From: Candidatus Aminicenantes bacterium UBA6072
Lineage (GTDB): Bacteria; Acidobacteriota; Aminicenantia; UBA2199
Direction: 5' to 3'
Assembly (NCBI GenBank): GCA_002436105.1
Contig: DIXU01000009.1
Coordinates: 1 to 64,000, forward strand
DNA: 64,000 bases
Both the position numbers and the translations under genes were made by a program. Below are positions 35,994 to 43,978 of the stretch, piece by piece. Numbering within the stretch: position 1 is the first letter of the stretch; each line of letters begins with the position of its first letter. The notes under the pieces were generated by a model, which ran no database searches, had not been told where the DNA came from, and worked only from the letters and a program-made list of their open reading frames with translations.

Positions 35994-37466
35994 CTATTGG
36001 GACATGAGGCGCTGCAGCATTTCCACGGCGTTCCGGTTCCCGGGATCGAGTTCGAGCGACCTGGCATAGGCCTTGACGGCCTCGTCCTTTTTCCCCAGCG
36101 CGGCCAGGCCCTCCCCCAGGCTATCCCAGGCGTTGCCCGATTGCGGGAACGATTCCACCAAGTAGCGGAAGACCGCGACCGCGACGTCGGCTTTGCCCGA
36201 CCGCATCATCTCGTAGCCGAGGGCGTTCACCGCCCGCTCGCTGAAATCCCAGGCCCCGGCCTCGGTTTTCTGCAATTCGCGAATCCGCCCTGCCACAATT
36301 TCCGGCCCGCGGGCCAGCAGCTCCGGGGAAACAGCGAAGCCCAACGGCCGCAAAAGCGGCGCGGGGAGCCGCCCGTACAGGATGTCGGTAACGCCCGCGA
36401 AGACGGCCTCCAGGGGGGCATCGCCGGCGTTGTTCAGGATCACCACGCAGATGCGCTCTTCGGGGACGCGGAAGAAGCGCGCATGAACCCAGTAGAGGAA
36501 GCCCTCGTGGGTCAGCACGGTGCGCTCCGCCCTGCCAGGGCCCAGCGGCGAGCGGCGGATCTCCCAGCCGCAGCCGTACCCGCCAAGACCGGCGGTGAAC
36601 ATGAGCCTGCGCGATTTCTCCGACAGGAAGGAATCGCGGTAGAGCCCCTGGTCGAAGAGCAGCATGTCGCCGACGGTCGAGTACATCGACCCGGCGGCCA
36701 GGGCGGTGGCATAATTCCAGGGGCCGGAGGTCTGGTACTCCCGCCCCCTCTTCATATAGTGGCGGGCCATTCCAGGAACCACCGCCCGGGGGTCGGCGGC
36801 CAGGTCGCCGGTGTTCTTCATCCCCAGGGGGACCAGTACCTGCTCGGCCACCGCCTGGGGGAACGGCTTGCCGGAAACGGAGGCGATGATGGCTCCCAGG
36901 AGGAAATAGCCCGAATTGCAGTACTGGTAGCGGCTGCCCGGCTCGGACTGCAGGTCGCCCGAGCACCATTTCCTGGCGAACTCCTCGATCCCCACCGGGG
37001 CAACCACGGTCTCGCGCAAGAATCCCTCCGGGCCGACCCCGGGGATGTGCAGGTAGTCGGGGATGCCGGAGGTGTGGGAGAGCAGGTGCCGGACGGTGAT
37101 CCGCGACCCGGTGTCGCGGCGGTACCAGGGCAGCAGGTCGGAAACCTTCGCCTCCAGGGAGAGCTTGCCCTGCTCGGCCAGCCGCATGGCCGTCACCGCG
37201 GTGAAGGTCTTGGTGATCGAGGCCAGCAGGATCTTGGTGTCGCCCTGCAGGGGTACGCCGAGCTCCATGTCGGCCCAGCCGTATCCTTTTTCAAGGATGA
37301 CCTTGCCGTCGCGGGCGACCAGAAGGGTGCCGTTGAGCAGCCCATACTCCTGAAACCTGGCCAGGAAGGCGTCCAGCTGCTGGACGGGGTCCTGGGCGCA
37401 GAGCCCGGGAAGAAAGAGCAGCGAACAAAAAAACACGACGATCGGAATGCGAACGTGACGGCGCAT
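35994..37466 (-). CDS. Secreted beta-lactamase-like serine hydrolase with C-terminal TPR
   Basis: A 490-residue exported enzyme. After the signal peptide (RIPIVVFFCSLLFLPGLCAQ) it has the class-C beta-lactamase/DD-peptidase fold with Ser83-I-T-Lys86, Tyr-x-Asn in YQYCNSGYFLLG, and a late HEGFLYW in the third-motif place. The final 80 residues form a tetratricopeptide-like unit (GNAWDSLGEGLAALGKKDEAVKAYARSLELDPGNRNAVEML). This hydrolase-plus-TPR layout is frequent in Acidobacteria-like genomes. GGAGG precedes the ATG. Substrate unknown. Confidence 0.87.
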   Translation of the reverse strand: MRRHVRIPIVVFFCSLLFLPGLCAQDPVQQLDAFLARFQEYGLLNGTLLVARDGKVILEKGYGWADMELGVPLQGDTKILLASITKTFTAVTAMRLAEQGKLSLEAKVSDLLPWYRRDTGSRITVRHLLSHTSGIPDYLHIPGVGPEGFLRETVVAPVGIEEFARKWCSGDLQSEPGSRYQYCNSGYFLLGAIIASVSGKPFPQAVAEQVLVPLGMKNTGDLAADPRAVVPGMARHYMKRGREYQTSGPWNYATALAAGSMYSTVGDMLLFDQGLYRDSFLSEKSRRLMFTAGLGGYGCGWEIRRSPLGPGRAERTVLTHEGFLYWVHARFFRVPEERICVVILNNAGDAPLEAVFAGVTDILYGRLPAPLLRPLGFAVSPELLARGPEIVAGRIRELQKTEAGAWDFSERAVNALGYEMMRSGKADVAVAVFRYLVESFPQSGNAWDSLGEGLAALGKKDEAVKAYARSLELDPGNRNAVEMLQRLMSQ

Positions 37467-37653
37467 GGGTGCGGTTCCTCCATGGATCTTCCTTTGGCCT
37501 GGGTGGCCGGGAGGAAGGGTCGGTCCCCCTCCAGCTTGAAATGCCTCTTGCCGGACCGGAAAATCGCATATATTCGCATGAGTATACTGAAAAAAAGCCC
37601 GGGCCGCAAATGCTCCTTCAGTCAGTGCAAAGCAACAAAGTCAAGTACCGTCT

Positions 37654-38385
37654 TTAAGCCGCTCCAGCGGCCGAAGCCTGGCGCGCCGGCTTCGCCCTGG
37701 CGCCCGCGATGAGCAGCCACAGGATGAAGGGCAGCTCGCCGAGCTCCATGGCCGTGATGAACGGGGTTGTCCAGGAGACCGCGCTCGGTAAAAGGAAAAA
37801 AATGAGGCTCGCCGCCAGATAGCCGAAGCAGGCGATCACCTGGAGCACGCCCAGGAGCTTCGGAAAAAAGCCGGAGCGGATGACCAGGATGCCGAGCGGC
37901 AGGAGCCACAGGCCCCAGAATATCTGCGCGGCGAAGCCGGCCAGCAGCTGCATATCCAGGAAGGCCGCGGACAGGGAGTGGACTTGCGCCGGCGCCAGCG
38001 CCTGGAGGAAGCCGGCCCCGCCGGCGAGCCGCGGCAGGGCGGCAAGGAAGAGCGTGCCGACAAACCCGATCGGGACGCTGACGGCGACCAGCGCCGCCAT
38101 GGTCCTGGCCATGGCCTTGTTCACCGGTTTGAACAGGTCGTACAGGGCGAGGCCGGTGAGCAGATAGCAGATCGAGCTGGCAAACCCGACCACGATCCCG
38201 ATCTGGAACAGCGCCGGGGCCGACGCGATCCTGGCCAGCGTCGAGGCGACATCGCCCGCGACGATGAACCGGGACGGGATATAGATCAGGACGAAGGGGC
38301 CGGTCACCGTGAGCAGCAGGTACCAGAATGCCGCGATTCTTGATCTTCTGCGCAGGTCAGTCTCGGTAAAATTTTCAACGGTCAT
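37654..38385 (-). CDS. DUF4386 membrane protein
   Basis: A 243-residue membrane protein with about six helices and the DUF4386 opening (RRRSRIAAFWYLLLTVTGPFVLIYIPSRFIV, followed by GDVASTLARI). Other family positions seen are YDLFKPVNKAMARTMA and the late FPKLLGVLQVIACFGYL. The ATG at 38385 has AAGGAGG upstream, and 13 codons of a longer frame are rejected. No function is known for the family. Confidence 0.85.
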   Translation of the reverse strand: MTVENFTETDLRRRSRIAAFWYLLLTVTGPFVLIYIPSRFIVAGDVASTLARIASAPALFQIGIVVGFASSICYLLTGLALYDLFKPVNKAMARTMAALVAVSVPIGFVGTLFLAALPRLAGGAGFLQALAPAQVHSLSAAFLDMQLLAGFAAQIFWGLWLLPLGILVIRSGFFPKLLGVLQVIACFGYLAASLIFFLLPSAVSWTTPFITAMELGELPFILWLLIAGARAKPARQASAAGAA

Positions 38386-38527
38386 TCCATTTTCCTCCTT
38401 GGGGACAAGATGGCACATCGGCATTCTTTCTATCTACGAAAGAATACTCATTTGGTTCAAGCGCATGAGGGAAAATCGGGGTGCTGTCATTTCAAGACTC
38501 AACCCTTACTCCCCCCACTTGAATGGC

Positions 38528-38556
38528 TTGATTCGGGCAGGCATGGTTCTTATAAT
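38528..38556 (+). promoter_or_regulatory. Promoter of the shortened methyltransferase-like gene
   Basis: TTGATT (38528-38533), 17-bp spacer, TATAAT (38551-38556), nine bases before the ATG at 38566. The control region is intact although the gene looks deleted inside. Confidence 0.65.
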
Positions 38557-38565
38557 CCATTAGAA

Positions 38566-38913
38566 ATGAACGATTATTATGCCGCATATCTGGCGGCGGA
38601 CAGGCTGCGCCGCTGCCACGAGGTCGCGCCGCCGCTCGTGCGCAGATACCTGCACGTCGAGATCTACTTCGCCCTTGGGTTCATCCAGGCCGGGGCCGGG
38701 CTCCTGGGCGAGATCGACCGCGAGCGGACCGGAAACGATTTCATCGCCTGCAAGGACGGCTTCACGGCAACCACCTTCACCCCGGACCAATTCCGCTCCC
38801 TGGCAGCCGATCTTCCTGCATCTCTCACCCTGACCGATGTGGACGGCTGGAGCCTGTTCTGTATCCTGAGGAAATCAGGACCTGCGGACAAATCTCACCA
38901 TTTCAATGTCTAA
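38566..38913 (+). pseudogene. Internally deleted class I methyltransferase-like gene
   Basis: The 115-residue frame starts with YYAAYLAADRLRRCHEVAPP...RRYLHVEI, which I recall as the opening of a group of class I SAM-dependent methyltransferases. After FIQAGAG it jumps to an ending DFIACKDGFTATTFTPDQF...VDGWSLFCILRKSG that resembles the final strands of the same group. The glycine-rich SAM-binding core normally found between is absent, which suggests an in-frame deletion of about 120-150 residues. The promoter is intact, so a short product may still be made. A tail of a related gene lies at 18493-18579. It could instead be a real small gene. Confidence 0.5.
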
Positions 38914-38938
38914 TATCGAGACTTGACCCCAGAGCTAT

Positions 38939-38960
38939 ACACGGATTAACGGTCCGTCCC
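38939..38960 (+). repeat. Dispersed 22-bp repeat copy
   Basis: Second copy of the ACACGGATTAACGG family, directly after a GAGACTTGACCCC motif of the palindromic element family. Confidence 0.6.
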
Positions 38961-39022
38961 AATTTTCCCTTTTATCTATATTGTTTTTTGTTATATTTTG
39001 TGATATATTGCAATAGTCATTG

Positions 39023-39039
39023 ATGTTACATTATGTTAC
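39023..39039 (+). promoter_or_regulatory. Direct repeat before the HTH gene
   Basis: ATGTTAC occurs at 39023-39029 and 39033-39039, one helical turn apart, just upstream of the ribosome binding site. It could be a binding site for the encoded HTH protein; this is inference. Confidence 0.35.
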
Positions 39040-39050
39040 AGGAGGCAGCC

Positions 39051-39515
39051 ATGTCAACTCCGCTCCTGACCATTGAGGCTACAGCGGAACTGCTGAGCGT
39101 GCACCCCGGCACGGTGCGCAGGTACATCCTGGAAAAGAAACTCCGGGGCCGGAAGGTGGGCGGCCAGTGGCGGGTGACCACCGCCGACCTGCAGGCCTTC
39201 AGCGGCGTCGCCTCGCTGGCCGAGCTGGCCAACCAGAAGGCGACCGATCCGGGCGCCCGCGCCTACCCCCCTTCCGGCCAACCCCGCATATTGGTCTCCG
39301 CGGTGGTCGACATCCAGGTGCGCAGCCGGGATGAGGCCGACCGCCTTTCCGGCTCGATCATGGCCGCCATGAACAGTCGCGACAACAGCGAAAAGGCCCG
39401 CTGCGACTTCCTCTTTTTCGCCGAAGAAGGACGGGCGCGCTTCGTTCTCTGGGGCTCCCCCGTTTTTATCGGTACCATGATGGCCATGTTCGGCCACATC
39501 GCCCAGCCGGAGTAG
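39051..39515 (+). CDS. Excisionase/MerR-type HTH protein with C-terminal domain
   Basis: A 154-residue protein. Residues 1-55 form a winged helix of the excisionase/MerR (HTH_17) type: LTIEATAELLSVHPGTVRRYILEKKLRGRKVGGQWRVT. The remaining 90 residues (ILVSAVVDIQVRSRDEADRLSGSIMAAMNSRD...RARFVLWGSPVFIGTMMAMFG) resemble the C-terminal domain of some helix-turn-helix regulators, but I cannot name a family. The ATG at 39051 has AGGAGG eight bases upstream. The hydrolase gene follows after five bases, so the two form an operon; the HTH protein may control it. Confidence 0.75.
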   Translation: MSTPLLTIEATAELLSVHPGTVRRYILEKKLRGRKVGGQWRVTTADLQAFSGVASLAELANQKATDPGARAYPPSGQPRILVSAVVDIQVRSRDEADRLSGSIMAAMNSRDNSEKARCDFLFFAEEGRARFVLWGSPVFIGTMMAMFGHIAQPE

Positions 39516-39520
39516 GGACC

Positions 39521-40357
39521 ATGAACCATCCCAACTACCGTTCCCTGGCGGGGATGGAGGAGATCCAATCCATATACGATGCCGTCATCGCCGGCTGGCC
39601 CGCCCCGAACGAACGCCACGCGATCGATACCCGCCACGGCCGCACCTTCGCCATCACGAGCGGCGACAAGTCCGGCCCGGCCCTGATCCTGCTGCACGGT
39701 TCGGCCTCGAGCTCCTTCGGCTGGATGAACGACGCGGCCCGCTACGGCCGGTTTTTCCATACCATTGCCGTCGACATCCCCGGCGAGGCCGGCAAGAGCG
39801 ATCCCAGGCGTTTTTCCTGGCAGGACGACAGCGCCGGCGAATGGCTTGCCGACATTTACTCCCATTTCGATCTGCGGCAGGCTTCCCTGGCCGGGCTCTC
39901 GCTGGGCGGCTACTTCGCCGCCCGATTTGCCGCTGGCCGTCCCGCGGCGGTCAGCCGCCTGGCACTGATATCCGCCGGCGGCATCTGCCGCGAGCGCGCC
40001 TCCTTCATCCCCAAGGCGATCCTGTGGAAGTGCATGGGAGCTCGCGGCGAGGAGCGGATGGAGCATGCCTTGTTTCGCCGCCCGCTGCCTCCCGAAGTAA
40101 GCCATTTGTTCCGCCTGATGGCCCGCGAGTTCATCCCACGCATGGAAAAGCTGCGCTTGCTCTCCGACGAGGAGATCCGGCGGCTGGCCATGCCCATCCT
40201 GTTCCTGGGCGGCAGCCATGACATCCTGGTCGACACGGCCGTATCAGCGGCCCGGCTGCGCCGCTTGCTGCCTCACGCCAAGACGATCCTCGTTCCCGAA
40301 GCGGGCCACGCCCTGACCGACACGGCGCCCCTGATCCTGGAATTCCTCATGGCATAA
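39521..40357 (+). CDS. Alpha/beta hydrolase, partner of HTH protein
   Basis: A 278-residue alpha/beta hydrolase. LLHGSASSSFGW is the oxyanion-hole strand, Ser127 in AGLSLGGY is the nucleophile, Asp in GGSHDILVD is the acid, and His in PEAGHALTD is the base. Length and cap size match AB hydrolase 1 members such as carboxylesterases and meta-cleavage hydrolases. It begins five bases after the HTH gene and lacks its own promoter. The substrate may also be the inducer of the HTH protein (speculative). Confidence 0.88.
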   Translation: MNHPNYRSLAGMEEIQSIYDAVIAGWPAPNERHAIDTRHGRTFAITSGDKSGPALILLHGSASSSFGWMNDAARYGRFFHTIAVDIPGEAGKSDPRRFSWQDDSAGEWLADIYSHFDLRQASLAGLSLGGYFAARFAAGRPAAVSRLALISAGGICRERASFIPKAILWKCMGARGEERMEHALFRRPLPPEVSHLFRLMAREFIPRMEKLRLLSDEEIRRLAMPILFLGGSHDILVDTAVSAARLRRLLPHAKTILVPEAGHALTDTAPLILEFLMA

Positions 40358-40826
40358 GGAAGGATCAATGAACACAATAGGAAAATACTTAGTTGCACCG
40401 AACGTCCTCTAATTTCCCAAAGTAACAAAGTCAAGCACCGACCCCAGGCTTCACACCGTCCGCCAGGGCAACGTCACCATCCAGGTGCAGGCGCCGCAGG
40501 AAAAGCTCGAGCAGATCAAGGTTGCCCAGGCTTTCCTAAAGAAGCTGTAATTCGACAGGGGCGTAACGATGTTTTAAATCGACGGGCGCAGCAGCAGGGG
40601 ATACGCTTAGCCTGAAATTCTAGATGAAGAAATCCGCCTGCTTGACCCGCGCCTGCAAACGGACGTCCACTGATAATCATATCGAAGGCCCCTTGACCCT
40701 CAAGTTCATCTTCGACGCCATCCTGCGAGCCGGAAAAAAGCAGCCTGGTTCCCGCGATCGCGACTGAGATATTTGCAAGGAACTTCTATTTATCTTTCTT
40801 ATGACAGAATGGCAAAGGAGAAAAAA
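40358..40826. other. Intergenic region with two gene fragments
   Basis: Contains a dispersed repeat (AACAAAGTCAAGCACCGACC, 40425-40444), the coding remnant at 40449-40550 and a 48-codon open frame at 40624-40767 ending PLTLKFIFDAILRAGKK..., which looks like another gene tail. No intact gene. Confidence 0.45.
40449..40550 (+). pseudogene. Remnant of an unidentified gene C-terminus
   Basis: The frame reads TVRQGNVTIQVQAPQEKLEQ, then IKVAQAFLKKL and a stop, with protein-like composition but no start. It begins directly after a dispersed repeat, so the repeat may have truncated the gene. The parent family is not recognised. Confidence 0.4.
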
Positions 40827-42032
40827 ATGAGGCTCCTCTCGATACTATTCGCCGTGACGGTGACTTTTTCCGGTTCGCTTCAAAGCGCTTCCCTGAAGCT
40901 CATTTCCCCCAATGGAGGGGAAGAGCTCGTCCTGGGGCAGCCCTTCCAGGTCAAATGGCAGGCGGCCGGGATCCCGGGAAAGGTTTCCCTGCTATTGATC
41001 AGGGATAACGGCGTTATCATGGGAAAGATCGTGAGCGGCCTGGATGCCGTCTCGGGGAATTATGCCTGGAAGATCGGCGATTACCAGGGGGGGACGGCCC
41101 CTGCCGGAAACTACAAGATCCGGGTCAGGTTGGAGGATGGTACCCAGAAGGACGCGAGCAACAATTTTTTCAAAATCAATGAAGCGGGAACAGGACCGAC
41201 CCAGGGATTGGATCTTGTAAACACCAAGTTCAAACTGGGCACCAAGAATCGGGTCGCCGCGATGTCGATCGTCACCAAGCCCGATATCGTGATCACGGGG
41301 GTCAATATCGTTCCAGCCGAGCCCAAGGCCGGGGAAAAGGTCAAAGTCGTGATAACATCCCAGAACGTCGGGGGAGCGATAGTTGCCATAACAAATCTCA
41401 AGGTGGAACTTCTGGCCAGCTATCCGCCGAGCTACTCCTTTTACAAGATCTTGGAGACGACCATAAGGGGTCTGCACAAGGGCGGCAGGGCGGTATCGGA
41501 AACGGAACAGGTTGAGCTTGTCCAGGATGGTGCACCGGTGGGCGGCGACCTGAAGGTCACGGTCACGGCCGATACCCTCAATCAGGTGGAAGAAATTCAC
41601 GAGGACAATAATCAGTTCAATGCTTCCTTTCCGGTCAAGAGCCGGACTGATCTTTTCGTATACTACATGTACGGCAAGGTCTCTTCCTCTCCCGGTTCCT
41701 TTAACGAGATCCATGTCAAAGCCGGGGACCATGTCGGGATTTCCACCAAGATCTATGCCTATACCAGGTTTTATTGGACCAACGGCGGGAGCGTGCTCTC
41801 GCCAGGCAAGGTGGTGGTGAAGTGCCCGGGATACCAGGATTGGACCGTTCCCGCTAATTTTATCAAGCGCACTCCCAGTATGGGAAATCATACCGAATTT
41901 GATTTTTCAATCGTCCGGGCCTGGGATACTCCCGGGCAGCGAAAGATATATGTATATGTCGATGCCGACGATCAGGTGGAAGAGTCCAAGGAGTTCAACA
42001 ACACCGGCCTCTTCATCGTCAACGTCTACTGA
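40827..42032 (+). CDS. Secreted protein with Kre9/KNH-like and CARDB domains
   Basis: A 401-residue exported protein. The signal peptide (LLSILFAVTVTFSGSLQSAS) is followed by one Kre9/KNH-like domain starting LKLISPNGGEELVLGQPFQV (residues 20-115). Two CARDB-like Ig folds follow: PDIVITGVNIVPAEPKAGEKV (about 150-270) and a second ending DADDQVEESKEFNNTGLF. The typical E-x-N-E-x-N-N motifs (QVEEIHEDNNQF, QVEESKEFNN) are present. It resembles the N- and C-terminal modules of the giant protein but lacks the shared C-terminal domain. The ATG at 40827 has AAAGGAG upstream. Probably surface-bound. Confidence 0.82.
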   Translation: MRLLSILFAVTVTFSGSLQSASLKLISPNGGEELVLGQPFQVKWQAAGIPGKVSLLLIRDNGVIMGKIVSGLDAVSGNYAWKIGDYQGGTAPAGNYKIRVRLEDGTQKDASNNFFKINEAGTGPTQGLDLVNTKFKLGTKNRVAAMSIVTKPDIVITGVNIVPAEPKAGEKVKVVITSQNVGGAIVAITNLKVELLASYPPSYSFYKILETTIRGLHKGGRAVSETEQVELVQDGAPVGGDLKVTVTADTLNQVEEIHEDNNQFNASFPVKSRTDLFVYYMYGKVSSSPGSFNEIHVKAGDHVGISTKIYAYTRFYWTNGGSVLSPGKVVVKCPGYQDWTVPANFIKRTPSMGNHTEFDFSIVRAWDTPGQRKIYVYVDADDQVEESKEFNNTGLFIVNVY

Positions 42033-42392
42033 CGCATCGGGGCCAGGTCTCCGGGTCCCGGCAATCATCTTTACGGCTCATTCCGGAATCTTGGGGACGG
42101 GGAATCTTGGGGACGGTGCTTGACTTTGTGACTTTGCGCAAATGTCCACAAAAACAGGTTTATGTTTGAATAATGAACACGGAGAGTCTGGGGACGGAGC
42201 GTGTTTTTTTGCGGAAACTATCAAGCCGGCTTTTTCTGGCCGAAACAGTCAGGCTGCAAGGTTCCGCTTATCGAAGCCGATCGCCTGATTGCACAAAAAC
42301 AAGCATCGTCCCTCAAGCGACCGGAGATTGTAACGGCGCCGCGTCCAGAGCGTTGGCTTGCTAATCGGAGCGGGAATGCGCGGCGCGGTTGA
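42033..42392. other. Intergenic region with repeats
   Basis: Holds the inverted form of the CAAAGTCAAGCACCGTCC repeat (about 42108-42129) and the first copy of the 127-bp repeat (42190-42317). No gene is supported. Confidence 0.5.
42190..42317. repeat. 127-bp dispersed repeat, copy A
   Basis: Matches 43822-43947 in the same orientation. A 63-base core (42230-42292 versus 43860-43922) differs at only about three positions. The two copies flank the RibD-type and TrpF-like genes. A third, degenerate copy may exist near 63060-63125. Confidence 0.75.
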
Positions 42393-42986
42393 TCAGGCTC
42401 CCACCGTGCCGGTTTTGACCTTGCCGGCCCGCTTGTAATTGGCCACGATCAATCCGCTCGGCGTCACGGAACTCTCCCGCAGCGCGAATGCCGCCGGGAT
42501 CGTGCCCTCGGCAAACAGCTTTTTTCCCTGACCCAGGGTCAGCGGGAAAGTGATGAGCCAGAGCTCGTCGACCAGATCGTTTTCGAGCAGCGTCTGGATG
42601 AGCTTGCCGCTGCCCCAAACGTGAAGGTTGGAACCTTTTGAATTTTTCAGCCTCTTGATATCGGCCAGGCCCTTGAGAAATACCGAGTTTTTCCAAGCTG
42701 ACCTCTTCCGGTTCCTGGATACTACGTATTTCGTGACGTCATTGATGCCCGGCCAGTCATTTTCATGCCCGGGCCAGTAGCCGGCAAAGATCTCGAATGT
42801 TCTTCTGCCCAAAAGAAGATCCGTGGGCTTCATTTGCTTCTCCAGGGCCTTGCCGAAATCCTTGTCGCTGTATGGCGCCGTCCAGCCGCCATGTTTGAAC
42901 CCGCCCGATGTGTCTTCCCTGGGTCCGCCGGGCGCCTGCATGACTCCGTCCAGGGTGATCATGGTGATGGCGATTATTTTTCTCAT
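42393..42986 (-). CDS. RibD C-terminal-type dihydrofolate reductase family protein
   Basis: A 197-residue protein of the RibD_C/dihydrofolate-reductase-like family. Hallmarks are MRKIIAITMITLDGVMQAPGG, LLLGRRTFEIFAGYWP, YVVSRNRK, and the NADPH-binding HVWGSGKLIQTLLENDLVDELWL. Length is normal. Such stand-alone relatives are common and their substrate is usually unknown, so a role in folate or riboflavin synthesis is not implied. The gene lies between the two copies of the 127-bp repeat, next to the TrpF-like gene on the same strand (132 bp apart). Confidence 0.88.
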   Translation of the reverse strand: MRKIIAITMITLDGVMQAPGGPREDTSGGFKHGGWTAPYSDKDFGKALEKQMKPTDLLLGRRTFEIFAGYWPGHENDWPGINDVTKYVVSRNRKRSAWKNSVFLKGLADIKRLKNSKGSNLHVWGSGKLIQTLLENDLVDELWLITFPLTLGQGKKLFAEGTIPAAFALRESSVTPSGLIVANYKRAGKVKTGTVGA

Positions 42987-43117
42987 GTAAAGCCCCCCCC
43001 AATACCTGCATTGTAATGGTATTGGCGGCTGCGTTCAATGGCATCGTGCGGATCTCGGGGCGATGCCTGTTTCCATGGGGGCGCCGCTTGACCGTCCCCG
43101 TCAGCCGAAACGGGCGC

Positions 43118-43771
43118 TCAGGCGTTTTCGACTTCCCTGAAGAACGCCTCCAGCTTTTTCGGGTCGAGGCGGCCGCCCGTGCGCACGCCGCTGCACAGGT
43201 CGACGCCGAAGGGCCGCACCGCGTCGATGGCGGCGCGAATGTTGCCGGCATGCAGGCCGCCGGCCAGGAAGACGGGCGCCGGGGACTGCTCGACGATGCG
43301 GCGGCTGAGGCGCCAATCGTGGGCGCGGCCGGTGCCGCCCAGCTCCTTGATGGCCAGGGAGGGGTTCCCCGAGTCCAGGAGCAGGGCATCGACCCGGTCC
43401 GCGGCCCGCAATGCCTCGTCGATCGCGGCTTCGCCGCGGACATGAATGACCTGGACGATCTTGACCGCCGGCAGGATGGCGCGCAGAGTGCCGATCGCGT
43501 CCGCCTCGGGCGTGTCCACGAGCTGGATGGCGCTGGTCAGGGTGCGCAGGTGGTGGGCGATGATGGCCCCGCCCCGGGTCTCGCAGGTCAGCAGGAAGGT
43601 GGCCACGGGCGGCGGCACCGACTCGGCGATGCGCCGGATGCGGTAGTCGGCGATCGGCCCCGGGCCGCTGGGCATGGCCGCGACCAGCCCCACGGCCGCG
43701 GCCCCGAACTGGATCGCCATTTTGGCTTCGTCTTCGGAGGCGATGCAGCAGATCTTGACCCTGGGATTCAT
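43118..43771 (-). CDS. Orphan phosphoribosylanthranilate isomerase-like protein
   Basis: A 217-residue TIM-barrel protein of the TrpF family. VKICCIAS at residues 5-12 matches the VKICGI signature with its catalytic Cys (Cys8), although the Gly after it is Cys. LLLDSG supplies the catalytic Asp, and FLAGGL and GVDLCSGVRTGGRLD form the phosphate-binding ends. TrpF converts phosphoribosylanthranilate to CdRP in tryptophan synthesis. No other trp gene is nearby, so the function may have changed. The start at 43771 follows an extended -10 (TGCTATATT) by six bases with no ribosome binding site, so it is probably leaderless. Confidence 0.78.
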   Translation of the reverse strand: MNPRVKICCIASEDEAKMAIQFGAAAVGLVAAMPSGPGPIADYRIRRIAESVPPPVATFLLTCETRGGAIIAHHLRTLTSAIQLVDTPEADAIGTLRAILPAVKIVQVIHVRGEAAIDEALRAADRVDALLLDSGNPSLAIKELGGTGRAHDWRLSRRIVEQSPAPVFLAGGLHAGNIRAAIDAVRPFGVDLCSGVRTGGRLDPKKLEAFFREVENA

Positions 43772-43777
43772 GAAGAC

Positions 43778-43786
43778 AATATAGCA
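43778..43786 (-). promoter_or_regulatory. Extended -10 promoter, leaderless geometry
   Basis: Minus-strand TGCTATATT (43786-43778); the TATATT ends six bases before the ATG at 43771. There is no good -35, which fits an extended -10. Confidence 0.5.
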
Positions 43787-43821
43787 TAGAATGAAAAGGT
43801 AAAAGGAGAAGGGGCCTCTTG

Positions 43822-43947
43822 GGAAAGTGCGTGTTTTTTACAGAAACCATCAAAAAAGCTTTTTCTGGCCGAAACAGTCAGGCTGCAAAGTTCCGTTTAT
43901 CGAAGACGATCGCCTGATTGCATGAAAACTAGCACCGTCCCTCAAGC
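43822..43947. repeat. 127-bp dispersed repeat, copy B
   Basis: Second copy, same orientation as 42190-42317. It sits between the TrpF-like promoter and the 3' end of the UvrA2 gene. Confidence 0.75.
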
Positions 43948-43978
43948 CCTTGAAATTGACTGTCCGCCCCCGATGTCC

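Noticed and set aside
33739..37466. Beta-lactam resistance island
   Set aside because: The serine hydrolases have the class-C fold but mostly altered second and third motifs; such proteins are usually esterases or peptidases, and no ampR-type regulator is adjacent.
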